A DNA stretch of 64,000 nucleotides. It comes from Rhizobium sp. SL86 (lineage in GTDB: Bacteria; Pseudomonadota; Alphaproteobacteria; Rhizobiales; Rhizobiaceae). The notes under the pieces were generated by a model. The model was not told the DNA's origin, ran no database searches, and saw only the letters and a program-made list of their open reading frames with translations. Both the position numbers and the translations under genes were made by a program. The stretch covers positions 124,001 to 188,000 of the forward strand of contig NZ_JAPPRJ010000008.1 of NCBI RefSeq assembly GCF_026672545.1, written 5' to 3'. Shown in pieces: positions 56,422 to 64,000 of the stretch; positions within the stretch are counted from its first letter, which is position 1, and each line of letters begins with the position of its first letter.

Positions 56422-57429
56422 TCAGCCAAATGCTCGATAAATGCCGGGCAAAATGCGTGCGAGGTGGTTGAACTCTGTCATGTCGTGCACCGACATTTCA
56501 TAGGCCGTCGATTCCACAACCTGCTCGTTGAACCCGATCTTTTGCAGCATTGCCGGAGCCTTTTCCGCATTGGCGAAACGGGCCATGTCCGGATGGGCTC
56601 CGATCCAGTAGCGGCTCAGCAGTTCCATGCCGGCGCTCGTATCGCGGGCAATGTGGACCATCAGCGTGAACGGGATATCGGGCGCCGGTGTTGCATAGCA
56701 GACGGCGCTGGCGCTCGCGGTAAACCCTTCCCGCGCCAGGGCCTGGGCGTCGAAGCCGAGCACTGCCGGTTCGGAGAAATGGATGATGGCGTCGAGACGG
56801 CTCGGCCCGATCCATTCCTGGATGCGATTGGGGTTGTTGAAGAGCCGCTTTTCGTAGCTCAGCGAGGTATCCTTCAGGCGGGCCGGGTCGGCGACGCTGG
56901 TGTCGATATGCGCCTGGGGAAACCAGAGCATGTAGCGTTCTTTTTCGACGGGGTGCCATGTGAACCACCACTTGAACATGTCGGTGGTCACGCCGGGCAT
57001 GACAATGCGGCTTTGCGCATAGGCCATCTGCCCATCCAGCACGGCATAACCATTGTCCTTTGTCTTAAAGGACGGGTCGAGCAGGCGGTTGAGGTTCTGT
57101 GCACTCGGTGACGGCGCCTCGCCGGGAGCGAGCGGGCCAAACTGGATGGCCTTTGCGGCGGCCGACGGGACCGAAAGGTCCGTATCGAGGAAGGGCGCAT
57201 AAGGGCTGGTGCGCACGGCCTGTTCATTGGCGGTGCGCTGCTTCTGGCATTCCAGGGAAAGATAGGTAACCGCGCTCCAGTCCCCGTAGGCATCGCGTAG
57301 CGCCGCGGCTTCGGCGGCCGACTTCGCTTGCGCCGCGGCCTGGCCGGGCAGGAGGGCGGCAGACGTGGTTCCAACGATTGCGACTGGGGCACTCTTGAGA
57401 AGGGTGCGACGGGATAGCGAATGGGTCAT
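56422..57429 (-). CDS. DAPG-hydrolase (PhlG)/phloretin-hydrolase-like protein with Tat signal
   Basis: A 335-residue precursor. The N-terminus MTHSLSRRTLLKSAPVAIVG has the twin-arginine motif S-R-R-x-L-L-K and a cleavage site near QAAAQA. The mature part contains DMFKWWFTWHPVEKERYMLW and FPQAHIDTSV, hallmarks of the 2,4-diacetylphloroglucinol/phloretin hydrolase family, which breaks carbon-carbon bonds of acylated phenols using a metal. Export by Tat is unusual for PhlG. Divergent LysR gene is the probable regulator. Confidence 0.78.
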   Translation of the reverse strand: MTHSLSRRTLLKSAPVAIVGTTSAALLPGQAAAQAKSAAEAAALRDAYGDWSAVTYLSLECQKQRTANEQAVRTSPYAPFLDTDLSVPSAAAKAIQFGPLAPGEAPSPSAQNLNRLLDPSFKTKDNGYAVLDGQMAYAQSRIVMPGVTTDMFKWWFTWHPVEKERYMLWFPQAHIDTSVADPARLKDTSLSYEKRLFNNPNRIQEWIGPSRLDAIIHFSEPAVLGFDAQALAREGFTASASAVCYATPAPDIPFTLMVHIARDTSAGMELLSRYWIGAHPDMARFANAEKAPAMLQKIGFNEQVVESTAYEMSVHDMTEFNHLARILPGIYRAFG

Positions 57430-57523
57430 GAGCGAGCTCCTTGGTGAAAATTCGACGCTTGACCCTGACGTTACGCCATGCTCCTCATCAATCAAATCGA
57501 TCCAGAGCATGAGGGGAATTGAC

Positions 57524-58447
57524 GTGGCTGATATTGCGAACATCGATCTCAATTTGCTGATCTCGATGGAAGCCCTTCTGGAGGAAAGAAATGTGTCGCG
57601 CGCGGCGCGGCGTCTTTCTCTCGGCCAGCCCGCCATGAGCCATAATCTGGCGCGCCTTCGACGCCTTCTGGGGGACGAATTGCTGGTGCGCAGTGCCGGC
57701 GGCATGGTGCCGACGGCAAAGGCCATCAGTCTCGAAGTCGAACTGCGTGCGACCATGCGCAAGATCCGCATGTTATTTGAGGAGCAGATGCCGTTTGACC
57801 CTTCAACGGCGCAAATGTCCTTTCGACTGGGCGTGACCGACAGCGCTGAAGCCATCCTTGTCCCGGCCGTCTCGGCCCTGCTGCTGGAAAAGGCGCCCGG
57901 CGTGACGCTCAAATTGATCCCCATCGACGGGGTCGATGTCGCCGATGGTCTGGAAACGGGCGTCTATGATCTCGCCATCGGCACCTTCGCCGGCGGGCGA
58001 AGTTACCACAAACAACGTGTGATCTATCACGAAGGTTATCACACGGTCTTTAATGCCGCTTTGGTCGCGATCGGTGACACGATGACGCTTGATGACTACA
58101 GACGGTTTCCGATGCTGGTGGTCGAGGGACCAGATGGAGACGCGGTTCTCGATGCGCTGGGACGTCTGGACGTGTGGCCTCATATCGCTCTGCGAACGCC
58201 CCATCTGCTGACGGTGCCTTCCATCGTTTCTCATGCCCCGATGATCGCAACCGTCCATACCCAGGTGGCGGAACGGTTTGCGGAGCATTTCAATCTGTCC
58301 GTCCGTCCGCTTCCAGAAGAGGTCGCCCTTGCGCCTGCGCAGCTGATGCTGATGTGGCATGCGGCGAGCGACAAAGCCCCGGCCCACCGCTTCATGCGCG
58401 ATCTCGTCGTCGAAGGCCTCAGATGTCTGCGGGGGATGAAACCGTAG
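57524..58447 (+). CDS. LysR-family regulator, divergent from the DAPG-hydrolase-like gene
   Basis: A LysR protein of about 307 residues: HTH NLLISMEALLEERNVSRAARRLSLGQPAMSHNLARLRRLLG, then the effector domain FRLGVTDSAEAILVPAVSALLLE. It belongs to the NodD/NagR/LinR-like group (PBP2 with SAE..). GTG at 57524 has GAGGGGAATT upstream; an ATG at 57509 would add five residues. Divergent from the hydrolase gene (start 57429). Confidence 0.83.
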   Translation: MADIANIDLNLLISMEALLEERNVSRAARRLSLGQPAMSHNLARLRRLLGDELLVRSAGGMVPTAKAISLEVELRATMRKIRMLFEEQMPFDPSTAQMSFRLGVTDSAEAILVPAVSALLLEKAPGVTLKLIPIDGVDVADGLETGVYDLAIGTFAGGRSYHKQRVIYHEGYHTVFNAALVAIGDTMTLDDYRRFPMLVVEGPDGDAVLDALGRLDVWPHIALRTPHLLTVPSIVSHAPMIATVHTQVAERFAEHFNLSVRPLPEEVALAPAQLMLMWHAASDKAPAHRFMRDLVVEGLRCLRGMKP

Positions 58448-58812
58448 ACTGCCGCTTTCGCCCGGCTTTTGCGTTTCTTGCGACACTGATCGTGTGCGCT
58501 CAAAAATGCGAAATGGCGCGCCGTGGCGGGGGAAGACGAGAACTGTGTCTACGCCGCCGTCCTCCTTTAAGCCCAATTCATCTGGCAAAGCGTCTGCAGA
58601 ACGCAACGCACCCGGATTGGCAGCTGCGGATGCTGCAAAAGCGGGTCGCATGTATTCACGGGCAGGAATAATCGCCGAGAGCCGTTGTCCCACCCCAGAA
58701 GCGCGTCCCCTGTTATGCCTTCTGTTTCAAACGCATAAGGGACCCGGTGGAGCGAAACGGTGAAGTCTGCCCGAAAAGATGAAGCCAACTTCAGCCGGCA
58801 AAGGCTATCGCA
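58448..58812. other. Intergenic region with no recognised gene
   Basis: 365 bp between the LysR gene and the methyltransferase gene. Open frames exist on both strands but none has a ribosome-binding site or recognisable domain; it may be a decayed gene. The promoter of the methyltransferase should lie at its right side. Confidence 0.45.
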
Positions 58813-59568
58813 ATGCACACATCATCTGAAGGCTACAAGACCGGTGCACAGGCTTATGTCAGTGGTCGGCCGAGCTATCCGCCCGAGGCGCTCAACTGGT
58901 TGCGCGACAGTGTGGGTATCGGACCCGGTCGGACGGTCTTGGAATTGGGGGCCGGCACCGGAAAATTCGTGCCCCTGCTGCGGCAATGCGGAGGAACGCT
59001 GCTTGCCGTCGAGCCCATCGATGCCATGCGCGCGCAGCTAACGGCCAAGTTTCCGGAGATCAAGGCTCTGGCCGGTTCGGCGGAAGCCATCCCTTTGCCT
59101 GACGCCTCCGTTGATGCCGTCGTCTGCGCGCAGGCCTTTCACTGGTTTGCACATGCCGCCGCCTTGCAGGAGATCAGACGGGTTCTATCGCCAGGTGGCG
59201 TGCTGGGGCTCATCTGGAACGGCCGGGCCGAGACAGTGCCATGGGTCGCTGACTTGTCCGCCATCACCGACATCTGGGAGGGACATACGCCCCGCTATGT
59301 GACGGGGGAATGGCGCCGCGTTTTTCCCGCTCCCGGATTTGAATTCATAGAGGAACGTCATGCCCGCAACGCGCATGTTGGTCCGGCAGAACAGGTCATT
59401 GTCAAACGCACATTGTCCGTCAGTTTCATCGCTGCCCTGCCTCAGCAGCAACAGGACCACGTCGAAGACCAGGTGCGGGCGCTGATTGCGCGAACCCCTG
59501 AACTCTCAAAGGGCGGTGAGGTTTCCTTTCCTTATCAGACGAGCATGTTTACCTATCGCAAGATCTGA
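58813..59568 (+). CDS. Class I SAM-dependent methyltransferase
   Basis: A 251-residue protein. SAM motif I VLELGAGTGKFVPLL (about residues 42-56), motif II around AVEPIDAMRAQL, and motif IV AVVCAQAFHWFAH (about 107). UbiE/Coq5-like small-molecule methyltransferase family; the substrate is unknown. The ribosome-binding site is weak. Confidence 0.88.
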   Translation: MHTSSEGYKTGAQAYVSGRPSYPPEALNWLRDSVGIGPGRTVLELGAGTGKFVPLLRQCGGTLLAVEPIDAMRAQLTAKFPEIKALAGSAEAIPLPDASVDAVVCAQAFHWFAHAAALQEIRRVLSPGGVLGLIWNGRAETVPWVADLSAITDIWEGHTPRYVTGEWRRVFPAPGFEFIEERHARNAHVGPAEQVIVKRTLSVSFIAALPQQQQDHVEDQVRALIARTPELSKGGEVSFPYQTSMFTYRKI

Positions 59569-59649
59569 TCAACCACGCCATTCGGCACTGGACGTGCCGA
59601 CCTGGACGATCGATAACTCATTATCGGAATAATATCTTGGATCATCCGC

Positions 59650-60582
59650 ATGGACCCTTTCGGTGATGTGATTGCATTGCTTCGGCCGAACACCGCCATC
59701 GCCAAGCCCATTTCCGGTCGGGGCGTATGGGCCGCGCGCTATGCAGCCCATGATGCCCCCGGTTTCACGATCATCCTGAAAGGTGTGTGCTGGGTGACAT
59801 TTGAGGGCGAGACGCCCTTGAAGCTTGAAACAGGCGCCTTTCTGCTGTTGCCCACAACGCCCGCCTTCACGCTCAGCAGTCGTCCCGGCATGGACGGGAC
59901 CCCGACAGAGCCGATGGATGCGCCGGTTCGTCACGGAGATCAGGAGGGCGAGGCGGATTTCGTTGCGCTGGGCGGCACGTTTCGCATCGAAACGGCGAAT
60001 GCGCCGCTGCTTCTCGCCCTGTTGCCGCGCATGATCCATGTGCCGCCATCCGAGGGTCGATCGGCACGGCTCGGTCGGCTGATTGATCTTATTGCGGAGG
60101 AATGTCTTGGCGACGAACCGGGCAAGGACATGATCCTCCAACGTATGCTGGAAGTTCTTCTCATCGAGGCCCTTCGCGCGCATGGCAAGACGATGGATAA
60201 TGACCACGTCGGCCTGCTTCATGGCATGCGTGATCCGGCTTTGGCGCGTGTGCTTGCGGCCATGCACGCCGATGTGCGCGGCGACTGGACGGTGGCCAGT
60301 CTTGCCCGCATCGCCGGGCAATCGCGTTCCGCCTTTGCGGCACGCTTTGGCGCGGCGCTCGGCTGTGGCCCGATCGAATATCTGGCCCGCTGGCGGATGG
60401 CTCTTGCGAAGGACGCGCTGCTGCGGGGCGCCAAGACACTTGACCGGATTGCCGATGAGATCGGTTATGAATCCGCCAGCGCCTTCAGCACGGCCTTCCG
60501 CAAGCGGCTGGGTTGCCCGCCGGGTCAATTCGCCCGGATCAACGCTTGTGGTGATCATGCCCGAGACCAGGGCGCGCGCTAG
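59650..60582 (+). CDS. AraC-family regulator with N-terminal cupin
   Basis: A 310-residue protein. N-terminal cupin of the AraC_N2 type (ARYAAHDAPGFTIILKGVCWV, then LETGAFLLLPTTPAFTL), C-terminal HTH pair (VASLARIAGQSRSAFAARFGAAL and LDRIADEIGYESASAFSTAFRKRLG). Such regulators typically activate an adjacent dehydrogenase. The neighbour is the interrupted SDR gene, a likely former target. Confidence 0.88.
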   Translation: MDPFGDVIALLRPNTAIAKPISGRGVWAARYAAHDAPGFTIILKGVCWVTFEGETPLKLETGAFLLLPTTPAFTLSSRPGMDGTPTEPMDAPVRHGDQEGEADFVALGGTFRIETANAPLLLALLPRMIHVPPSEGRSARLGRLIDLIAEECLGDEPGKDMILQRMLEVLLIEALRAHGKTMDNDHVGLLHGMRDPALARVLAAMHADVRGDWTVASLARIAGQSRSAFAARFGAALGCGPIEYLARWRMALAKDALLRGAKTLDRIADEIGYESASAFSTAFRKRLGCPPGQFARINACGDHARDQGAR

Positions 60583-60685
60583 AGTGCCATTCTGGACGGT
60601 TGGACAATGATTACGGATCCTGAATTATAGGTCGTCCCGCGGATCAGGGCTATCAGGGAACCATCCGAAACGAATGGAGGTACCC

Positions 60686-61249
60686 ATGCAAACGATCCTG
60701 ATTACCGGCACATCCTCTGGCTACGGCCTGGAGACGGCGCGGCATTTTCTCGACAAAGGGTGGACTGTCATCGCCACGATGCGCCGGCCCGATGCAAGCC
60801 TTTTCCCTGGTTCTCCGAAGCTGCGTCTTTTGCCGCTCGACGTCACGAGTGACGAGAGCATTGCGGCAACGGTCGCGGCGGCCGGGCCGATCGACGTGCT
60901 GGTCAACAATGCCGGCATCGGCGTTGTTGGCGCATTCGAGGCGACACCCATGGCGCATATCCGCAAGGTCTTCGCCACAAACACGTTTGGCGTCATGGCG
61001 ATGTGCCAGGCGGTCATTCCGCACATGCGTGAACGCCGGTCCGGCGTGATCGTCAACGTGACGTCGAGCGTGACGCTGGCCGCCATGCCGCTGGCGGCCG
61101 CCTACACCGCCAGCAAACAGGCGATCGAGGGCTTCACCGGATCGCTCGCGCATGAACTGGGCCACTTCAATGTCCGGGCGAAGCTGGTGGAGCCGGGTTA
61201 TGGACCGACGACGTGTAGGGGGGTGTTACCTTTGGCACAGAGTCGATGA
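60686..61249 (+). pseudogene. SDR-family oxidoreductase truncated by prophage insertion
   Basis: The start at 60686 has GGAGG upstream. Residues 1-176 are a normal classical SDR (ITGTSSGYGLETARHF, NNAGIGVVGAFE, and YTASKQAIEGFTG active site), ending KLVEPGYGPTT. From 61214 the frame continues only 12 residues into foreign sequence (CRGVLPLAQSR). The expected last 60-70 residues are missing. The breakpoint coincides with TGTAGGGG, the proposed left end of the transposable prophage. Confidence 0.8.
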
Positions 61250-61677
61250 TCTCGCACAATGTGTTATCTAATTGATATGCATTACTATTCGGCGTCAAAT
61301 CCATGCTTGACCGTCGGATTGTGATGAAATTAGGCCGCCGAAGTACAGACGAAATCGCGCATGGTTCGCGCACTATCTGCCGTTTCGCTAGCAGAGTTGT
61401 GACAAAAGGCTTTCATGCTCGCCTATCTGCGGAGAAGCTTGTCCGCATGGATGTTTTCATCCGGCGACGCCTCTTTCTGAATGCGGACCTGCGGTTGGTT
61501 TCGCAGTTAAGATTGGCATGGCGGAGGATGCAGGTCCGAAAATCGTTCGGACCTGCCTTATGCCGTTCGGACCTGCCGCACACCTTTGAATTCAAACGCA
61601 TTTCGATTGTGGCTTGCGCGTGATGCGGTGATCTGAGGTCCGAACGGCAAAAATCAATCCTGCAAATTTCCAGCGTG
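61214..61677. other. Non-coding left terminal region of the prophage
   Basis: About 460 bp without a convincing gene. GTGTTA occurs at 61223-61228 and 61261-61266. Four AGGTCCGAA half-sites lie at 61531-61555, 61561-61574 and 61636-61649. This is where transposase end-binding sites would be expected. Confidence 0.5.
61531..61649. repeat. Cluster of inverted AGGTCCGAACGGCA-type repeats
   Basis: CAGGTCCGAA-AATCG-TTCGGACCTG (perfect 10-bp arms, 61531-61555) is followed by TGCCGTTCGGACCT (61561-61574), whose exact reverse complement AGGTCCGAACGGCA is at 61636-61649. Four copies of the core in 119 bp, close to the prophage left end. Confidence 0.7.
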
Positions 61678-62004
61678 CTATTTCACCATGGCCAGCACAA
61701 TGATGACGACCAACCCTCCGAGGGCCATGAAGAAGCCTGTCCGAACGATCCGACCAAAGGACGGCGAAGCGGAACCCTCATCTGCTGTCTGCAGAGACTT
61801 ATGCTTCCGTTTTCTGCCAGGTGTCAGTTGCTTGCTGACGTGAACGCCCGTGCCTGGGACACCCGCGCTGACATGCTGGCTGCCGTTCGTATTGACGGTA
61901 TAGCCGGCACCTTTGGTCCCTACTCTTGCCGATACACCACGATGTGTCAGGTTCAGGCGCAATCCTGGCGCAATTTTCAGCGTTCTGCGAAACTTAAATG
62001 CCAT
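61678..62004 (-). CDS. DUF4236 protein with C-terminal membrane segment
   Basis: A 108-residue protein starting MAFKFRRTLKIAPGLRLNLT with the glycine-rich DUF4236 motif RVGTKGAGYTVNTNG, then a basic linker, then a C-terminal hydrophobic helix (GFFMALGGLVVIIVLAMV). Function unknown; DUF4236 proteins occur in phage and plasmid contexts. GGGAGGAAAATAAC precedes the ATG at 62004. Same direction as, and downstream of, the repressor gene. Confidence 0.8.
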   Translation of the reverse strand: MAFKFRRTLKIAPGLRLNLTHRGVSARVGTKGAGYTVNTNGSQHVSAGVPGTGVHVSKQLTPGRKRKHKSLQTADEGSASPSFGRIVRTGFFMALGGLVVIIVLAMVK

Positions 62005-62069
62005 GTTATTTTCCTCCCACCCCCTCAACGTCCCTATGGCCGGGTTTTCCGCAACATCGACTGCTTTCA

Positions 62070-62894
62070 CTAGTGCGTCGGCAGCGGCGCGTGCCCCACA
62101 AAAACGATACGTCCCCCGACGTACAATTCACTAACTCTATCAGCGTCGAACGATTCATCAGGGTAGCCGGCCGCCGCATTGTCGGAAGTCAGATATAGTC
62201 GGCCATCCAAACGCCACCGCGCGCGTTTGACGAGTACGCGTTCATTGACGTTGAAGTGGTAAATTCGACCGTCATCGACGATAACTTGCGATGCATCCCC
62301 TATAAGCATGGCGCCATCTGGAATGGTGGGATGCATTGAATCGCCACGCGCCTCAAGCACATAACAGAAGTCCGGATTTGCCCCCAGATTGCGCAAGAAG
62401 TTTCTCGCGAACGCCATTTCCCCAACCGGAGCTTCGCTTGAAGCGACCAAGCCGTTACCTGCAGATGCTCTTGCGTCGAACGTCGGCAGGTAAACTAACT
62501 CCTGAGACTGTGCAATTTCCTTTGACGCACGACCTCCACTCGTGGAGCGATGATGCTCTCCCTGAAGCTCTTGCGGAATGACGCCAGAATAAAGGGATTG
62601 AATGTCACGTGCCTCGTAAGAATCACCATGGTCCACGGTCACGTAACGCGAGTCACCCTCCGCCCCTAAAACCTGTTTTCCTTCGGCCAACTCTTCAAGA
62701 GTCAGACCAATTGCACGCGCGATCTTGAGCGCATTCATGGCCGAGGGCGCGGAGCGCAGCGACACGTACTTGTTTAACGTGCCGACCGGGATGCCGGTCT
62801 TTACCGACATCACACCAGATTTGCCGCCAGCCTGGATCGCGTCACGGACATGTTCCCGGAACAGCCGTTCGTGCTCATCCTCAATTTCGGTCAC
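62070..62894 (-). CDS. Phage repressor: XRE-type HTH plus S24 (LexA/CI-type) peptidase domain
   Basis: A 274-residue protein with an HTH at about residues 25-60 (MSVKTGIPVGTLNKYV) and a C-terminal S24 domain. Nucleophile Ser186 (ARGDSMHPTIPDGAML), catalytic Lys223 (VLVKRARWRL) and an Ala145-Gly146 cleavage-type site (ASAGNG). It maintains lysogeny and would self-cleave after DNA damage. The GTG at 62894 is preferred: AGGAG at 62902-62906 is correctly spaced, whereas an ATG at 62945 would lie inside the operator palindrome. Confidence 0.85.
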   Translation of the reverse strand: MTEIEDEHERLFREHVRDAIQAGGKSGVMSVKTGIPVGTLNKYVSLRSAPSAMNALKIARAIGLTLEELAEGKQVLGAEGDSRYVTVDHGDSYEARDIQSLYSGVIPQELQGEHHRSTSGGRASKEIAQSQELVYLPTFDARASAGNGLVASSEAPVGEMAFARNFLRNLGANPDFCYVLEARGDSMHPTIPDGAMLIGDASQVIVDDGRIYHFNVNERVLVKRARWRLDGRLYLTSDNAAAGYPDESFDADRVSELYVGGRIVFVGHAPLPTH

Positions 62895-62905
62895 TATCGC
62901 GCTCC

Positions 62906-62946
62906 TATGCCCAATTGGGAATTGACGAAATTCCCAATTGGGCATA
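62906..62946. promoter_or_regulatory. 41-bp palindromic operator between repressor and ner-like gene
   Basis: Perfect 18-bp arms (left TATGCCCAATTGGGAATT, right its reverse complement) are separated by GACGA. Each arm contains the self-palindromic decamer CCCAATTGGG. It lies immediately upstream of the repressor ribosome-binding site and upstream of the rightward early genes. A repressor/Ner binding site controlling the lysis-lysogeny switch is inferred. Confidence 0.8.
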
Positions 62947-63044
62947 TCTGTTTATTGCAGCCTGCTTCGGCAGGCCGCGATTGTCCAAAATCAACCGAAA
63001 GAAAGCGGGCGTTGCAGCACCCGCTTCCATCAGGAGTTAGTCGT

Positions 63045-63344
63045 ATGAGCAAAGCCATCGCCTGGACCTCGAAGAGGATCCTTTGCGAAATCCACGAACG
63101 CGGAATGACGCTCGAACAGCTCGCCCTTCGCAACGGCCGCAATCCCAGCTCTTTCCGCAATATCTGGACCCGTCCCAACAGCATCAACGAGGGCATCATT
63201 GCCGAGTTCATCGGCATCAGGCCTGAAGTGCTGTGGCCGAAACGCTATCCCAAGACCACCACTCGCATTTACGATAGCTTGAAATACGGACCGTTAGAAA
63301 GTCAAAAATCTAACTCTGCCTCTGACATGCAGGTGGCGGCATGA
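63045..63344 (+). CDS. Ner-like winged-HTH phage regulator
   Basis: A 99-residue protein: ITWTSKRILCEIHERGMTLEQLALRNGRNPSS-like opening, then FRNIWTRPNSINEGIIAEFIGIRPEVLWPKRYP, the Ner/Nlp pattern. In Mu, Ner represses the early promoter and the repressor gene. AGGAG at 63032-63036 precedes the ATG. Its stop overlaps the next ATG (ATGA). Confidence 0.82.
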   Translation: MSKAIAWTSKRILCEIHERGMTLEQLALRNGRNPSSFRNIWTRPNSINEGIIAEFIGIRPEVLWPKRYPKTTTRIYDSLKYGPLESQKSNSASDMQVAA

Positions 63345-64000
63345 CCGCGATCCTGTCAGCCAAGCGCCCCGCCTCAGACAGGAACGCTGCCGTTTCAATT
63401 CCGTTCTTTGACGACTTGCCGATTGCCGCCATTTCGGCCACCCAACGCCTTTATGACGAAGCCATCGCCCCAGGCTTCAGCGTGCCCGCCGCCTATTCCA
63501 CCTTCGTGTCACAGTTGAATTCCACGGGTGCCGATGCGCCGGCCCGAGCGCATTTTAAGCGCTGGATTGCCGGCGTGCAGGCGGGGCTGATCGAACGCCC
63601 GGTGCTTCCGGACGCACACATGGCGATCTCCGCGTCGGAGCAGAGCTATTTCGAGACCTTACCTGCTGCCGCCATGCCGGCTTTGTCGGAGCTCTGGGAC
63701 GAGGTTCAAGCCTCGACGGGTTCTAACGATGAGGATGCCGAGGACGAGAAGACATTCGATCTCTTCTTCGAGGCGATGCGGGCCATCGGTCATCGCGAGC
63801 CGCAATGGAAGCAATTCGTCGCCTATGCCGGGGCAGTTCGTGCGGGGCAGGTGGAGCGGCCAGCACGGCAGATCGATGTCACCGAGACCTTCATTGCGGA
63901 TGCGGAAACGATCGGCACCGAGCCACGCCAAAGCGTCGCGGCGGATGTCCTGACACAGCATCCTGAAACCGGAATGCCATCGCGGCCGGAAATCACGCGG
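63341..64000 (+). CDS. Prophage early gene, C-terminus outside window, function unknown
   Basis: 220 residues are visible, start overlapping the ner-like stop. Two similar modules occur: F-V-S-Q-L...FKRWIAGVQAGLIERP (about residues 52-84) and F-F-E-A-M...WKQFVAYAGAVRAGQVERP (about 145-180), linked by an acidic stretch (EDEKTFD). The N-terminus of a transposase is possible by position, but no DDE or zinc motif is seen in the visible part. Probably the first gene of the replication/transposition operon. Confidence 0.6.
   Translation, partial: MTAILSAKRPASDRNAAVSIPFFDDLPIAAISATQRLYDEAIAPGFSVPAAYSTFVSQLNSTGADAPARAHFKRWIAGVQAGLIERPVLPDAHMAISASEQSYFETLPAAAMPALSELWDEVQASTGSNDEDAEDEKTFDLFFEAMRAIGHREPQWKQFVAYAGAVRAGQVERPARQIDVTETFIADAETIGTEPRQSVAADVLTQHPETGMPSRPEITR

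Larger units (their letters stand above)
61214..64000. mobile_element. Left end of a Mu-like transposable prophage (right end outside window)
   Basis: The SDR gene breaks at 61213 and the following sequence begins TGTA, like the TG-terminated ends of Mu-type phages. The gene order then is: a divergent leftward set (DUF4236, S24-type repressor), an operator, a rightward Ner-like gene, and an overlapping early gene. This is the Mu left-arm layout. The transposase (MuA) gene should lie just beyond 64000 and is not seen; the 5-bp target duplication cannot be checked. The assignment is an inference. Confidence 0.6.

Noticed and set aside
58494..58763. Open frame in the gap after the LysR gene as a possible transposase remnant
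   Set aside because: No transposase motif, inverted repeats or start signal could be identified.
62850..63044. N-terminal extension of the Ner-like frame starting upstream at the palindrome
   Set aside because: The extension is read through operator and promoter DNA; the ATG at 63045 has a proper AGGAG site and matches Ner length.

Overview
The window reads as chromosomal DNA of a GC-rich alphaproteobacterium, most likely a member of the Rhizobiaceae (Agrobacterium/Rhizobium group). This is an inference from the gene content: a urt-ure urea locus, reductive pyrimidine catabolism with a RutR-type regulator, CtrA-type promoter boxes, an iron-sulfur photolyase of the PhrB kind, and mosaic palindromic intergenic repeats typical of rhizobia. 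No rRNA, tRNA or CRISPR array was seen.

Layout. 1-6.4 kb: an NCS1 permease running off the left edge, an Asp/Asn beta-hydroxylase, a LysE exporter, a GlxA-type regulator and a MetE-like methyltransferase, with a small relic of a second hydroxylase gene. 6.4-22.4 kb: urea uptake and hydrolysis, urtABCDE, then ureD-ureA-ureB-(LprI-like)-ureC, then an unrelated block (RHH/ParE pair with a frameshifted toxin, an AAC(6')-like acetyltransferase, a coiled-coil protein, a peroxiredoxin), then ureE-ureF-ureG and a metallo-beta-lactamase-fold hydrolase. 22.4-27.9 kb: a Crp/Fnr regulator with an FNR-like box in front of it, and an RND efflux pump with its adaptor.

28.2-45.3 kb: pyrimidine catabolism. 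It comprises a NitT/TauT-type ABC transporter, a cupin, dihydropyrimidinase, beta-ureidopropionase, a divergent RutR-like repressor and, 6 kb further on, the two-subunit NAD-dependent dihydropyrimidine dehydrogenase (preT-preA). Two nearly identical 16-bp sites resembling RutR operators sit in front of the ureidopropionase/rutR pair and in front of preT, which ties the separated parts into one proposed regulon. Interspersed are ArsR/AhpD-like, YeiE/YeiH-like, AraC, VapB-like and HTH-pair genes.

45.4-61 kb: accessory genes. They include a possible PilZ protein, a FliN-like protein and a lone flagellin (each with a CtrA-like box upstream), a DUF2325 gene with a coupled partner, a (6-4) photolyase-type gene, a translationally coupled set of DUF2256, FAD amine-oxidase-like and DUF3429 genes, a GT39-type glycosyltransferase, HxlR/nitroreductase, a DAPG-hydrolase-like Tat protein with a divergent LysR, a methyltransferase and an AraC regulator.

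61.2 kb to the right edge: the left end of what looks like a Mu-like transposable prophage. It interrupts a short-chain dehydrogenase gene and carries a DUF4236 protein, an S24-type repressor, an almost perfect 41-bp palindromic operator, a Ner-like protein and the start of the early operon. The transposase itself is not visible.
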